DNA of 64,000 nt from positions 1-64,000 of the forward strand of contig CAYXJZ010000007.1 in NCBI GenBank assembly GCA_964465355.1, read 5' to 3'. The translations under genes were made by a program, and so were the position numbers. The notes under the pieces are model-generated. The model was not told where the DNA came from and did not search any database. It was given only the letters and a program-made list of their open reading frames with translations. Source of the DNA: JAABTL01 sp964465355. Lineage in GTDB: Bacteria > Deinococcota > Deinococci > Deinococcales > Trueperaceae. This document shows, piece by piece, positions 48,689 through 56,790 of this stretch. The first letter of the stretch is position 1; each line of letters starts with the position of its first letter.

Positions 48689-50323
48689 ATGCTCGAGAGA
48701 AAGGGGCTCGCCATCGATCTCTCCGCACCCAAGGCTTACCTGCCCAAGGCCCGCAGCAGCGCGGGCGGGCTGCTGAAGTCGCTGCTGCTGCTCTCCGCCG
48801 CCCTGCTGGTGGCCTTGGCGGTCGGTGTGCTCGGCCTCCTGGCCTTGCGCCTGCTCTTCCCCGGCCTGCCTGCTTGGGCCGGCCTGCCGGTCGGGGCGCT
48901 GGCGCTGCTTGTCTCGCTGTGGTTCATCGCCAGGCGCTTCGTCTGGATCATGCCCTGGTACTACGTCCTGCCGGCCATCGTCTTCCTTCTCACCTTCACC
49001 TTCTTCCCCGTTGGGCTGACCGTGTGGCTGGCCTTCACCGACTACGCGGGCATCCGCAACGGCCAGCTCAACGTGAGCAGCACCACCACCGTGCTGGCCA
49101 TCGACGGCTCGCGGGTGACCATCGATGACCCCGTCAACCTGAACTGCGCAGCGCTGCGCAACGGCTGCACCGATGTGCGGGCCGAGGTCTACAGCTTCGA
49201 GCTGCTGCGCGTCGACGCCCTCGACTACCAGGATGGCGTGCTCACCCTGGCGGATCCGCTGCCTCGCGGCCGCGAGCCGCGGCAGGTGGAGCTGACGCTG
49301 CCCGACCTTGGCGGCTTCGCCTTCTCGGTCGGCGTGACCTCGGTGGACGGCACGGCGCTGCGTCTGGAAAGGGCGCCGCCCTACCCGCCTGCCCTGGAGG
49401 ACGTTGGCATCCAGCTCTCCGACCAGCTGCGGCGCACCATCCTGGCCGAGGAGGACGGTGGACGCGTCCTGCTGCTTGACGCGCCGCTGCCCGACGACTT
49501 CGAGGCCACCGCCATCGCGCGCTACAACGACTACGGCTTCATCGGCTGGCGCAACTTCGGCACCATCGTCAGTCGCGCCCAGCGCTCGCTGCTGCCGGTG
49601 TTCGGCTGGAACCTGACCTTCGCCTTCCTGACCATCCTGATCAACCTGGTCTTCGGCGTGCTGCTGGCGGTGCTGCTCAACAACCCAGAGCTGCGCCTGC
49701 GCAACCTCTACCGCACCCTGCTGATCCTGCCTTGGGCCTTGCCTGGCATCATCACCATCCAGGTGTGGCGCGGCTTCCTCAACCAGAACTTCGGTGCCAT
49801 CAACCGGGTGTTGATGCTGTTCGACATCACCCCGGAGCCGATCAACTGGCTTGGCACCGTCACGGCGGCCAAGGGGGCCATCCTGCTGGTCAACCTGTGG
49901 CTCGGCCTGCCCTTCATGATGACCGCGGTGCTCAGCGCCCTTTCGGCCATCCCTCGCGAGCTGTACGAGGCGGCCAAGATCGACGGCGCCAGCGCATGGC
50001 AGAGCTTCACCGGTGTGACCGCCCCGCTGCTGCGCACCGCGCTCGTACCCATCACGCTGACCAGCTTCGCCTTCAACTTCAACAACTTCAACCTCATCTT
50101 CCTGCTCACCGACGGTGGTCCGCCGGTGGAGGGCGGCACCGCCACCGCCCGCGGCACCGACATCCTCATCTCCTGGGCCTACAACGAGGCCTTCCGCACC
50201 CAGGGCGGCTTCGCCTACGGTCTAGGCTCGGCCATCTCCATCCTGATCTTCGTCATCACCCTGGCCATCAGCCTCGTCAACTTCCGCGTCACCGGCGCGC
50301 TCAAGGAGGAGCGGAACACATGA
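48689..50323 (+). CDS. Sugar ABC transporter permease (MalF family)
   Basis: The product is 544 residues. Three N-terminal membrane segments lie before residue 120. A soluble region of about 165 residues (about 120-285) is the periplasmic P2-like insertion seen in MalF proteins and absent from most other sugar permeases. The permease core follows with the EAA loop ELYEAAKIDGASAWQSFTGV near residue 423, which docks the ATPase. The insertion would grip the binding protein. The gene follows the large hairpin after malE and overlaps malG by four bases (ATGA). No ATPase gene is nearby, so a shared ATPase elsewhere (MsmK/MalK type) must serve it. Confidence 0.92.
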   Translation: MLERKGLAIDLSAPKAYLPKARSSAGGLLKSLLLLSAALLVALAVGVLGLLALRLLFPGLPAWAGLPVGALALLVSLWFIARRFVWIMPWYYVLPAIVFLLTFTFFPVGLTVWLAFTDYAGIRNGQLNVSSTTTVLAIDGSRVTIDDPVNLNCAALRNGCTDVRAEVYSFELLRVDALDYQDGVLTLADPLPRGREPRQVELTLPDLGGFAFSVGVTSVDGTALRLERAPPYPPALEDVGIQLSDQLRRTILAEEDGGRVLLLDAPLPDDFEATAIARYNDYGFIGWRNFGTIVSRAQRSLLPVFGWNLTFAFLTILINLVFGVLLAVLLNNPELRLRNLYRTLLILPWALPGIITIQVWRGFLNQNFGAINRVLMLFDITPEPINWLGTVTAAKGAILLVNLWLGLPFMMTAVLSALSAIPRELYEAAKIDGASAWQSFTGVTAPLLRTALVPITLTSFAFNFNNFNLIFLLTDGGPPVEGGTATARGTDILISWAYNEAFRTQGGFAYGLGSAISILIFVITLAISLVNFRVTGALKEERNT

Positions 50324-51648
50324 AGAAGACCGATCCTCGCGCCTGGCTGTGGATGGCCCTGACCATCGTGGTCGCTGTCGGCGGCGCCATCGGCCTGATC
50401 ACGGCCATGCCGGAGGCGGTGCTAAGGCCGCCATTCCTGGTCATCCCCAAAGGCTGGGCCTACGTGCTCGGCGCCTTCGCCCTGCTCATCGCCGGGGTGG
50501 CGCTGGCCGCCTACTTCTACGGACGGGCCACGCGGCCGGGCAAGGCGGCCGCCTACGCCCTGACCAGCGGCACCCACCTGTTCATGTGGGCCGCCGTGGC
50601 CGCCGTCTTCTACCCCATCGTCTACCTGCTGGCGGTGTCCTTCAACCGCAACGACACCCTGGCCGGCGCGCTGCCACGGGTCGGCAACATCCTCGTTCGG
50701 GCCGGGGTCTTCCCCAACCCCGCCGACGTCTCGTTGGCCCAGTACCAGAAGGTGCTGAGCCAGACGCACCTGGAGCTGCTGCAGTGGGTGCTGCTCGGCC
50801 TGCTGGTGGTGGCCATCCTCGGGGCCGTGGTGCTGCGGACGGGTGCACGCATCTGGCGCCTGTCATCGTCCAAGCTCGACACCGGGACGCGCTGGCTTGG
50901 CTGGCTGATCTTCGGCAGTGCGGCCGCCTTGGTGGTGAGCATCACGCCCGAGCTGTTCTACGGCATCAACGCGGCAGGCGACCGCACCACGGCCTCGTCG
51001 GAGCGCGCCATCGTGCTCTACATCCGCAACACCCTGCTGGTGTCGGGCACCACCGGCATCTTCGCGGTGCTCATCGCCACCACCGCCGGCTACGCCTTCG
51101 CCCGCATGCGCTTCGAGGGGCGCTACGCCACGCTGCTCAGCTTCGTGTTCGTGCAGATGTTCCCTGGCTTCATGGCCCTGGTGGCCATCTACTGGCTGAT
51201 GGTGCGCCTCGACCTGCTCAACACCTTCAGCGGCCTGATCCTGGCCTACTCCGGCGGCGCCATCGCCTTCTCGGCCTGGATCTTCAAGGGCTACCTGGAG
51301 TCGATCAGCCCGGCGCTGGAGGAGTCGGCCATGGTGGACGGCGCCACCCGCTGGGGCGCCTTCATGCGCGTGGTGCTGCCGGTGTCCATCCCCATGCTGC
51401 TGTTCATCTTCCTGCTGCAGTTCATCGGCACCTACAGCGAGTTCATCCTGGCCAACACGCTGCTCCAAGGGCAGGAGAACTGGACGGTCGGCATGGGCCT
51501 GCGCAACTTCACCAGCGGCCGTTTCGACACCCAGTGGGGGGCGCTGGCGGCCAGCGCGGTGCTTGGCTCCATCCCCATCCTGCTGATCTTCTACGCTTTC
51601 CAGGACGCCTTGACCGGCCAGCACACGGCGGGTGGCGTGAAGGGGTGA
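50320..51648 (+). CDS. Sugar ABC transporter permease (MalG family)
   Basis: The product is 442 residues, longer than E. coli MalG (296) because of extra N-terminal membrane segments and loops before residue 200. The permease core has the EAA loop ALEESAMVDGATRWGAFMRV near residue 331 and ends HTAGGVKG, a typical MalG tail. AAGGAGGAG lies upstream of the ATG, which sits in an ATGA overlap with malF. The stop overlaps the glpK start (GTGA). It forms the second half of the transport channel with the upstream permease. Confidence 0.92.
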   Translation: MKKTDPRAWLWMALTIVVAVGGAIGLITAMPEAVLRPPFLVIPKGWAYVLGAFALLIAGVALAAYFYGRATRPGKAAAYALTSGTHLFMWAAVAAVFYPIVYLLAVSFNRNDTLAGALPRVGNILVRAGVFPNPADVSLAQYQKVLSQTHLELLQWVLLGLLVVAILGAVVLRTGARIWRLSSSKLDTGTRWLGWLIFGSAAALVVSITPELFYGINAAGDRTTASSERAIVLYIRNTLLVSGTTGIFAVLIATTAGYAFARMRFEGRYATLLSFVFVQMFPGFMALVAIYWLMVRLDLLNTFSGLILAYSGGAIAFSAWIFKGYLESISPALEESAMVDGATRWGAFMRVVLPVSIPMLLFIFLLQFIGTYSEFILANTLLQGQENWTVGMGLRNFTSGRFDTQWGALAASAVLGSIPILLIFYAFQDALTGQHTAGGVKG

Positions 51649-53165
51649 GTTCCGGCCTGGTACTGGCCCTCGATCAGGGCACGACGAGCTCGAGGGCCAT
51701 CCTCTTCGATGCCAAGGGGACGGTGCTGGCCAGTGCCCAGCAGGAGCTGGGCCAGAGCTACCCCCAGCCTGGCTGGGTGGAGCACGACCCGATGGCGATC
51801 TGGCATGACCAGCTCGCGGTGGCGGAGCAGGCCATGCGCCAGGCTGGCGTGGTGGCCAGCGACCTGGCCGCCGTCGGCATCACCAACCAGCGCGAGACCA
51901 CGCTGCTGTGGGACCGTGCCACGCTGCAACCGCTGGCGCCCGCCATCGTGTGGCAGGACCGACGCACGGCCGCTGCCGTGCAGGCCATGGCCCAGCGGCC
52001 GGGCATGGAGGCTCTGGTGCAGCGGCGCAGTGGCCTGGTGCTCGACGCCTACTTCAGCGGCAGCAAGCTGGCCTGGCTGCTGGAGCAGGTGCCTGGTGCG
52101 CGCACGCGGGCCGAGCGCGGCGAGCTGGCCTTCGGCACGGTGGACAGCTGGCTGATCGCCCAGCTCACACGCGGCGAAGCGCACGTCACCGACGTCAGCA
52201 ACGCCTCGCGCACCATGCTGCTCGGGCTGGACGGCCTGGACTGGGATGAGGAGCTGCTTGCCCTCTGGGAGCTGCCGTCAGCCCTGCTGCCGCAGGTGGT
52301 GGACTCCTCTGGCGTGGCGGCCGTGGTGGCGGACGGCCTGCCCTTGGCCGGCGTGCCCATCGCCGGCATCGCCGGTGATCAGCACGCCGCCACCTTCGGT
52401 CAGGCCTGCTTCCGGCCCGGCCAGGTGAAGGCCACCTACGGCACCGGCGCCTTCCTCATGCTCAACGTCGGGGAGGCACCCGTCCCGTCCAGCCACCGAT
52501 TGCTCAGCACGGTGGCTTGGCGACGGCCCGGTGAGACGCGCTACGCCTTGGAGGGCAGCGTGTTCATCGCCGGGGCTGTCGTGCAGTGGCTGCGCGACGG
52601 CCTTGGGCTGATCGAAGACGCTTCCGAGATCGAAGCCCTGGCCACCAGCGTGCCCGACGCCGGTGGCCTGACGCTGGTGCCGGCCTTCACGGGACTGGGC
52701 GCCCCCTACTGGGATCCCTATGCTCGCGGCACGCTGCTTGGCATCACCCGCGGCAGCACCGGCGCCCACGTGGCAAGGGCCGGGGTGGAGTCCATCGCCT
52801 TCCAGGTGGCGGACGTGGTCGAGGCGATGCGCGCGGACGCAGAGAATGCCGACAGCCCGATGACGCTCAGCGAGCTGCGGGTGGACGGCGGGGCGGCAGC
52901 CAACGACCTGCTCATGGCCTTCCAGGCCGACCTGCTCGGCCTGCCGGTCACGCGGCCGCAACTCACCGAGGTGACCGCCCTCGGGGTGGCCTACCTCGCC
53001 GGCTTGGCGACGGGGGTGTGGTCGGGCCCAGATGACATCGAGGCCATCTGGCAGGTCGAGCGCAGCTTTGAGCCCACCATGGCTGAAGACGAGCGTCAGA
53101 CGCGCGTCGCTCGCTGGCGGCGGGCGGTGGAGCGGGCCAGGGACTGGGCGAGGGAGGACGCATGA
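51645..53165 (+). CDS. glpK: Glycerol kinase
   Basis: The product is 506 residues, FGGY family, of typical length. The phosphate-binding start is LALDQGTTSSRAILFD; NQRETTLLWD, IVWQDRRTA and the second-domain motifs AGDQHAATFG, TYGTGAFLMLN and LRVDGGAAANDLLM are all present. It phosphorylates glycerol to glycerol-3-phosphate in the cytoplasm. The GTG start overlaps the malG stop by four bases, so it is translated together with the transporter. This pairing suggests that the imported compound yields glycerol, for instance a glycosylglycerol. That is inference, since no glycosidase gene is in view. Glycerol kinase identity is firm; related FGGY kinases differ at several of these motifs. Confidence 0.93.
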   Translation: MSSGLVLALDQGTTSSRAILFDAKGTVLASAQQELGQSYPQPGWVEHDPMAIWHDQLAVAEQAMRQAGVVASDLAAVGITNQRETTLLWDRATLQPLAPAIVWQDRRTAAAVQAMAQRPGMEALVQRRSGLVLDAYFSGSKLAWLLEQVPGARTRAERGELAFGTVDSWLIAQLTRGEAHVTDVSNASRTMLLGLDGLDWDEELLALWELPSALLPQVVDSSGVAAVVADGLPLAGVPIAGIAGDQHAATFGQACFRPGQVKATYGTGAFLMLNVGEAPVPSSHRLLSTVAWRRPGETRYALEGSVFIAGAVVQWLRDGLGLIEDASEIEALATSVPDAGGLTLVPAFTGLGAPYWDPYARGTLLGITRGSTGAHVARAGVESIAFQVADVVEAMRADAENADSPMTLSELRVDGGAAANDLLMAFQADLLGLPVTRPQLTEVTALGVAYLAGLATGVWSGPDDIEAIWQVERSFEPTMAEDERQTRVARWRRAVERARDWAREDA

Positions 53166-53210
53166 GCGTGGCTGGATGGGTTGTAGCCTAGGAAGGCGCT
53201 AGGTTCGCTT

Positions 53211-53296
53211 GCCGGGATGGCGGAATGGTAGACGCATGAGACTTAAAATCTCCCGCCCGCGAGGGCATGCGGGTTCGAGTCCCGCTCCCGGCACCA
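53211..53296 (+). tRNA. tRNA-Leu (anticodon TAA)
   Basis: The 86-base cloverleaf has acceptor GCCGGGA/TCCCGGC, anticodon stem TGAGA/TCTCC-like around loop CTTAAAA, a long variable arm (CCCGCGAGGGC region) typical of leucine tRNAs, a T-arm with GTTCGAGTC and encoded CCA. The anticodon TAA reads UUA and UUG. It lies 45 bp after glpK and 19 bp before the metallophosphoesterase gene. Confidence 0.95.
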
Positions 53297-53315
53297 ACGC
53301 AGCTACCAGGAGAAC

Positions 53316-54065
53316 ATGATGCCGACGATCGCCCACCTCAGCGATCCCCACCTGGACGGAACGCCGGAGCGTAGCGACCGTTTCCGTCGTGTGCTGGCCC
53401 AGCTCGACAGTCTCGAGGACTTGGCTGCCTTGGTCGTCTCCGGTGACCTCACGGACCGCGGCACGACCGAGCAGTACCGCGAGGCCTTGGCGCTCTTGCC
53501 GCCGCACCTCCCTACCCTGGTGGTGCCGGGCAATCACGACAGGCGCGAGGCCATGCGCGCGGCGCTCGCTCCTGGGTCGACCGGTCCGCTCGACCGTGTG
53601 CTCGAGGTGCCAAGTGGGCCGGGCAAGGCCCCGCTGCGGGTCATCGGCCTTGACGCGCTGGTCGAGGGTGAGATCGGTGGCCGACTCACTCCGGCGAGCC
53701 TGGCCTTCGCCGGCAGGCATGTGGCGGAGGCCCCGGGGCAAGTGCTCGTGGTGCTCCACCAACCACCTGTGCCCATCGGCCACGACCTCCTTGACCGGCA
53801 TGGTCTGCACGACGATGGGGCGTTCGCCGAGCTGATCGCCTCCTCCGACCGCATCGTCGCCGTGCTCAGCGGGCATGTGCACGCCGCGGTGGCCACCCGC
53901 TTCGCCGGCAAGCCGCTGCTCGGCGCGCCCGGCATCTCCTCCAGCCTGCGGCTGGGCAGCGAGGCCGATCCTGTCATGGACACCGAGGCGCCGCCCTCAT
54001 TCGCCTACCACGTGCTCGACGATGCCGGGTTGTTGCGCACGGTGTTCCACGCCATCCGCCCTTGA
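53316..54065 (+). CDS. Calcineurin-like metallophosphoesterase (CpdA/Icc-like)
   Basis: The product is 249 residues. All dimetal motifs are present in order: LSDPHL (Asp, His), VVSGDLTDRG (Asp), VPGNHDRRE (Asn, His), VVLHQPP (His) and LSGHVHAA (two His). The layout matches class III cyclic-nucleotide phosphodiesterase-like enzymes; the substrate could be cAMP, another cyclic nucleotide or a phosphoester, and cannot be fixed from sequence. CAGGAGAAC lies directly before a double ATG. It follows tRNA-Leu closely and may be read from the tRNA promoter. Confidence 0.9.
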   Translation: MMPTIAHLSDPHLDGTPERSDRFRRVLAQLDSLEDLAALVVSGDLTDRGTTEQYREALALLPPHLPTLVVPGNHDRREAMRAALAPGSTGPLDRVLEVPSGPGKAPLRVIGLDALVEGEIGGRLTPASLAFAGRHVAEAPGQVLVVLHQPPVPIGHDLLDRHGLHDDGAFAELIASSDRIVAVLSGHVHAAVATRFAGKPLLGAPGISSSLRLGSEADPVMDTEAPPSFAYHVLDDAGLLRTVFHAIRP

Positions 54066-54138
54066 ACGTATGCGCGGCTGGGCGGATGTGACGACGACCG
54101 ACTTGCCCCGCGTGCGTCGCTCGCCAGCGGCGGGCGGG

Positions 54139-55026
54139 TCAACCCGCCTCCGCCAGCAGTCCTGGCCGGAGCCGCAGCATCTCGGCGCGCTCCGCCTCCG
54201 GCAAACGAGGGTAGGCGAGCGGCAGTCGCCTCATGGTGTCGTGCACGATCTCGGCCACGACACGGCGCATGAAGCGCTTGTCGTCCGCTGGCACCGCGTA
54301 CCATGGCGCCCACGGCCTCGACGTGGCCCGCAAGGCCTCCTGGAAGGCGTGCTGGTAAGCGTCCCAGTGCTGCCGTTCGCGCACGTCAGCGGGTGAGAAC
54401 TTCCAGTTCTTGTCTGGCTCGTCGATGCGCTTGACGAAGCGTCGTGCCTGCTCGGACTTCGAGAGGTGCAGGAAGAACTTGAGGATCGCCGTGCCTTCTC
54501 GCGCCAGGTGGCGCTCGTAGTCCGCGATGGCCGCCAGGCGTTCGTCCCAGATGGTGGCGTGGTCGACGTGCGGCAGGCGCTGGTTCGCGAGGATCGCGGG
54601 ATGGACACGCACCACCAGCGCCTCCTCGTAGTGGCTACGGTTGAACACGCCGATGCGCCCACGTTGGGGCAGTGCCCGCGCGATGCGCCACAGGAAGTCG
54701 TGCTCGAGCTCGAGCGCTGTTGGCTGCTTGAAGGAGGTGACCTGGCAGCCTGCCGGGTTCACGCCGCGCATCAGATGGCGGATGGTGCCGTCCTTGCCTG
54801 CCGCGTCGATGGCCTGGAACACCAGTAGCACGGCGAAGCGGTCGTCGGCATAGAGCGTCTCCTGCAGGTCCCGCAGCTTCTTGCGCGCCTTATTCAAGGC
54901 CTTCTCGTTCGCCTTGCGGTCGGGCGCACCCTCTGGCGGCGCGGTGGACGCGTTCGCCAGCGTGAACGCACCGTCGAAGGGGACGCGGTAGGGACTATCG
55001 GCGGGCGTGACCCAAGGCGTGTCCAT
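54139..55026 (-). CDS. ppk2: Polyphosphate kinase 2 family protein (PPK2)
   Basis: The product is 295 residues. The P-loop kinase fold is clear: Walker A variant LVFQAIDAAGKDGTIRHLM near residue 70, then GCQVTSFKQPT, the GRIGVFNRSHYEEALVVRV lid/Walker B segment and FFLHLSKSEQARRF. PPK2 enzymes transfer phosphate between polyphosphate and nucleotides. The one-domain form with an N-terminal extension resembles class III members from Deinococcus-Thermus that phosphorylate both NMPs and NDPs, but the class is not proven by sequence reading alone. A TAGCCT box five bases before the ATG suggests a leaderless message. It is convergent with the metallophosphoesterase. Confidence 0.92.
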   Translation of the reverse strand: MDTPWVTPADSPYRVPFDGAFTLANASTAPPEGAPDRKANEKALNKARKKLRDLQETLYADDRFAVLLVFQAIDAAGKDGTIRHLMRGVNPAGCQVTSFKQPTALELEHDFLWRIARALPQRGRIGVFNRSHYEEALVVRVHPAILANQRLPHVDHATIWDERLAAIADYERHLAREGTAILKFFLHLSKSEQARRFVKRIDEPDKNWKFSPADVRERQHWDAYQHAFQEALRATSRPWAPWYAVPADDKRFMRRVVAEIVHDTMRRLPLAYPRLPEAERAEMLRLRPGLLAEAG

Positions 55027-55078
55027 GGTCCAGGCTAACGCTGCCGAAGTGCGCCTGATGGCCGAGGATCATCCACCC

Positions 55079-56626
55079 TCACACGTCGCAGGCATCGGAC
55101 TCGAGGAACGGCATGTAGTTGACGCCCACGTCCCACTCTTGCAGTCTCTGGACCGGCTGGACGTTGATCGGGTACAGGGTGGGGCCGATGCCGACGCAGT
55201 TGAACTGGACATGGAGGAAGCGGCCAGGGCCGGTGAACAGGCCGGCCACCGCGACCGGCCGGAGGTCGGTGATCAGGTTGTCGTTGAGGTTGAGTTGGTT
55301 CAGACCGCTCAGGCCGCCCAGGGGCGACAGGTTGGCGATACGGTTCCGGGAGGCGTAGAGGTGGGTCAGGCTGCTCATGGTGGAGACCGGGTCTAAGTCG
55401 CCGATCCGGTTCGCGGTGATCACCAGTTCCCGGATCTGGGTCAGGCCCCGCAGACCTTCGATGCTGCTGAGCTGGTTCCTGGCGAGGTTCAGGATCTCCA
55501 GGTTCTCCAAGGCCTCCAGGTTGCCGATGTTGCTGATGCCGTTGCCGCGCAGGTCGAGGGTGGTCAGGGTGGTGATGCGCTCGACACCGGCCGGGTTGCT
55601 GATGCGGTTGTCACCGAGGTAGAGGCTGAGCAGTGCAGGGGCGTTGGCTAGGGCACCGATGCCGGTCAGGTCGTTGAGTGTGGCGCTGAGCAGGCGGAGT
55701 GCTGGCAGACCGCCGAGCGGCGCCACGGTGGTGATCCTGTTGTCGTCCGCCCAGATGATCTCGACCTTCCGCAGGTTCTGCAGCGGGCTGAGGCTGTTGA
55801 CGGCGGTCTCGCGCAGGATCAAGGTGTGCAGCTCGCTGAGGCTGCTGGCGAAGTCGATCTGGGTCAGGTTCGGCAGCTTCTCCAGCGTGAGGTGGGTGAC
55901 GGCTGTCATGCTGGCGATCTTGTGACGCTCGCTCACAGGGAACGGAGCGTTCGACAAGGTCAGGCCCGTGGCGGTGGTCAGGTACTGGATGCCCTCCAGC
56001 GAGCCGAGCCCGGTGTTGCGGATGTTCAGCTGCCGGACCTGAGCCAGGTTCTCGCAGCTCAGCACCTCGCTCTTGCTTGGGGTGTCGCGTCTGACGGCGA
56101 TGACCAGCGCTGCGCGCAGCGCCGGGTCAGGGACGGTGATGATCGCGGCGGGGTTCTCGGCACAGTCCTGCGAGACCGGCTCTGCTTCGGCCACGGTGAA
56201 GTCGAAGCGTGCCCAGTCGTTGGCGGTGTTGGCCTGCTGCAGCACGCTCTCGCCATCGACCTTGAGCCACAAGGCGTGGGCGCCGGCGCTCAGCTCGGCC
56301 GGCAGGACGACGGACAGGCTCAGACCATGCGCTGACCCGGACGCAAGCGCAGGCACGGCCTGGCTGACGATGGCTTCGCTGCCTGGGCCGGGTTGCGTGG
56401 GTCCGGCCAGATGGACATGCAGGCTCGACGCGCCCGCGTCCGCGGCGCCGGTGTTGCTCACGACGACGTTCAGGTCGACCGTATCGCCGGGCTCGTGGTC
56501 CGTGACGGCGCCTTCCTGGATCGTCACGATCAGGTCAGGCCGAGGCGTGGCTGGACCACCCGACTGGCCGCAGGCGGTGATGACGGCGATGGCGAGCAGT
56601 AGCAGGGGTAGAAGGGGGTTCCTCAC
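55079..56626 (-). CDS. Leucine-rich-repeat lipoprotein with CARDB-like domain
   Basis: The product is 515 residues. The signal peptide ends in a lipobox (AIAVITAC, Cys about 19). A CARDB-type beta domain (about 30-145: PGDTVDLNVVVSNTGAADAG and LKVDGESVLQQANTANDW) precedes about a dozen 21-23-residue leucine-rich repeats of the internalin/SDS22 type (for example LTTLDLRGNGISNIGNLEAL, LEILNLARNQLSSIEGLRGL). The C-terminus has two cysteines. Such proteins bind other proteins or polymers at the cell surface. GAGGAG lies before the GTG start. A 13-bp palindrome lies 56 bp upstream of the start. The ligand is unknown. Confidence 0.85.
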   Translation of the reverse strand: MRNPLLPLLLLAIAVITACGQSGGPATPRPDLIVTIQEGAVTDHEPGDTVDLNVVVSNTGAADAGASSLHVHLAGPTQPGPGSEAIVSQAVPALASGSAHGLSLSVVLPAELSAGAHALWLKVDGESVLQQANTANDWARFDFTVAEAEPVSQDCAENPAAIITVPDPALRAALVIAVRRDTPSKSEVLSCENLAQVRQLNIRNTGLGSLEGIQYLTTATGLTLSNAPFPVSERHKIASMTAVTHLTLEKLPNLTQIDFASSLSELHTLILRETAVNSLSPLQNLRKVEIIWADDNRITTVAPLGGLPALRLLSATLNDLTGIGALANAPALLSLYLGDNRISNPAGVERITTLTTLDLRGNGISNIGNLEALENLEILNLARNQLSSIEGLRGLTQIRELVITANRIGDLDPVSTMSSLTHLYASRNRIANLSPLGGLSGLNQLNLNDNLITDLRPVAVAGLFTGPGRFLHVQFNCVGIGPTLYPINVQPVQRLQEWDVGVNYMPFLESDACDV

Positions 56627-56681
56627 GGCGGCACGCTCCTCGGGTGACGTGCACCCAGGTTGCCTGGTCGGTCTCTAAATC

Positions 56682-56694
56682 TGGGTTAAACCCA
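56682..56694. promoter_or_regulatory. Palindrome in the divergent LRR / ATP-grasp intergenic region
   Basis: TGGGTT and AACCCA are perfect arms around one base. The site sits in an AT-richer stretch between the two divergent starts, next to TAAATC/TTTAGA hexamers that could be -10 boxes. A shared operator is possible. Confidence 0.35.
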
Positions 56695-56790
56695 AAGCCT
56701 GGCTACAACCGAGTTTGGCTGTGGACGAAGGTGCTCCCGACACCCACCCTCGGTGCATGAACATGCACACCGTGGTAGCTTCTTCCCACC

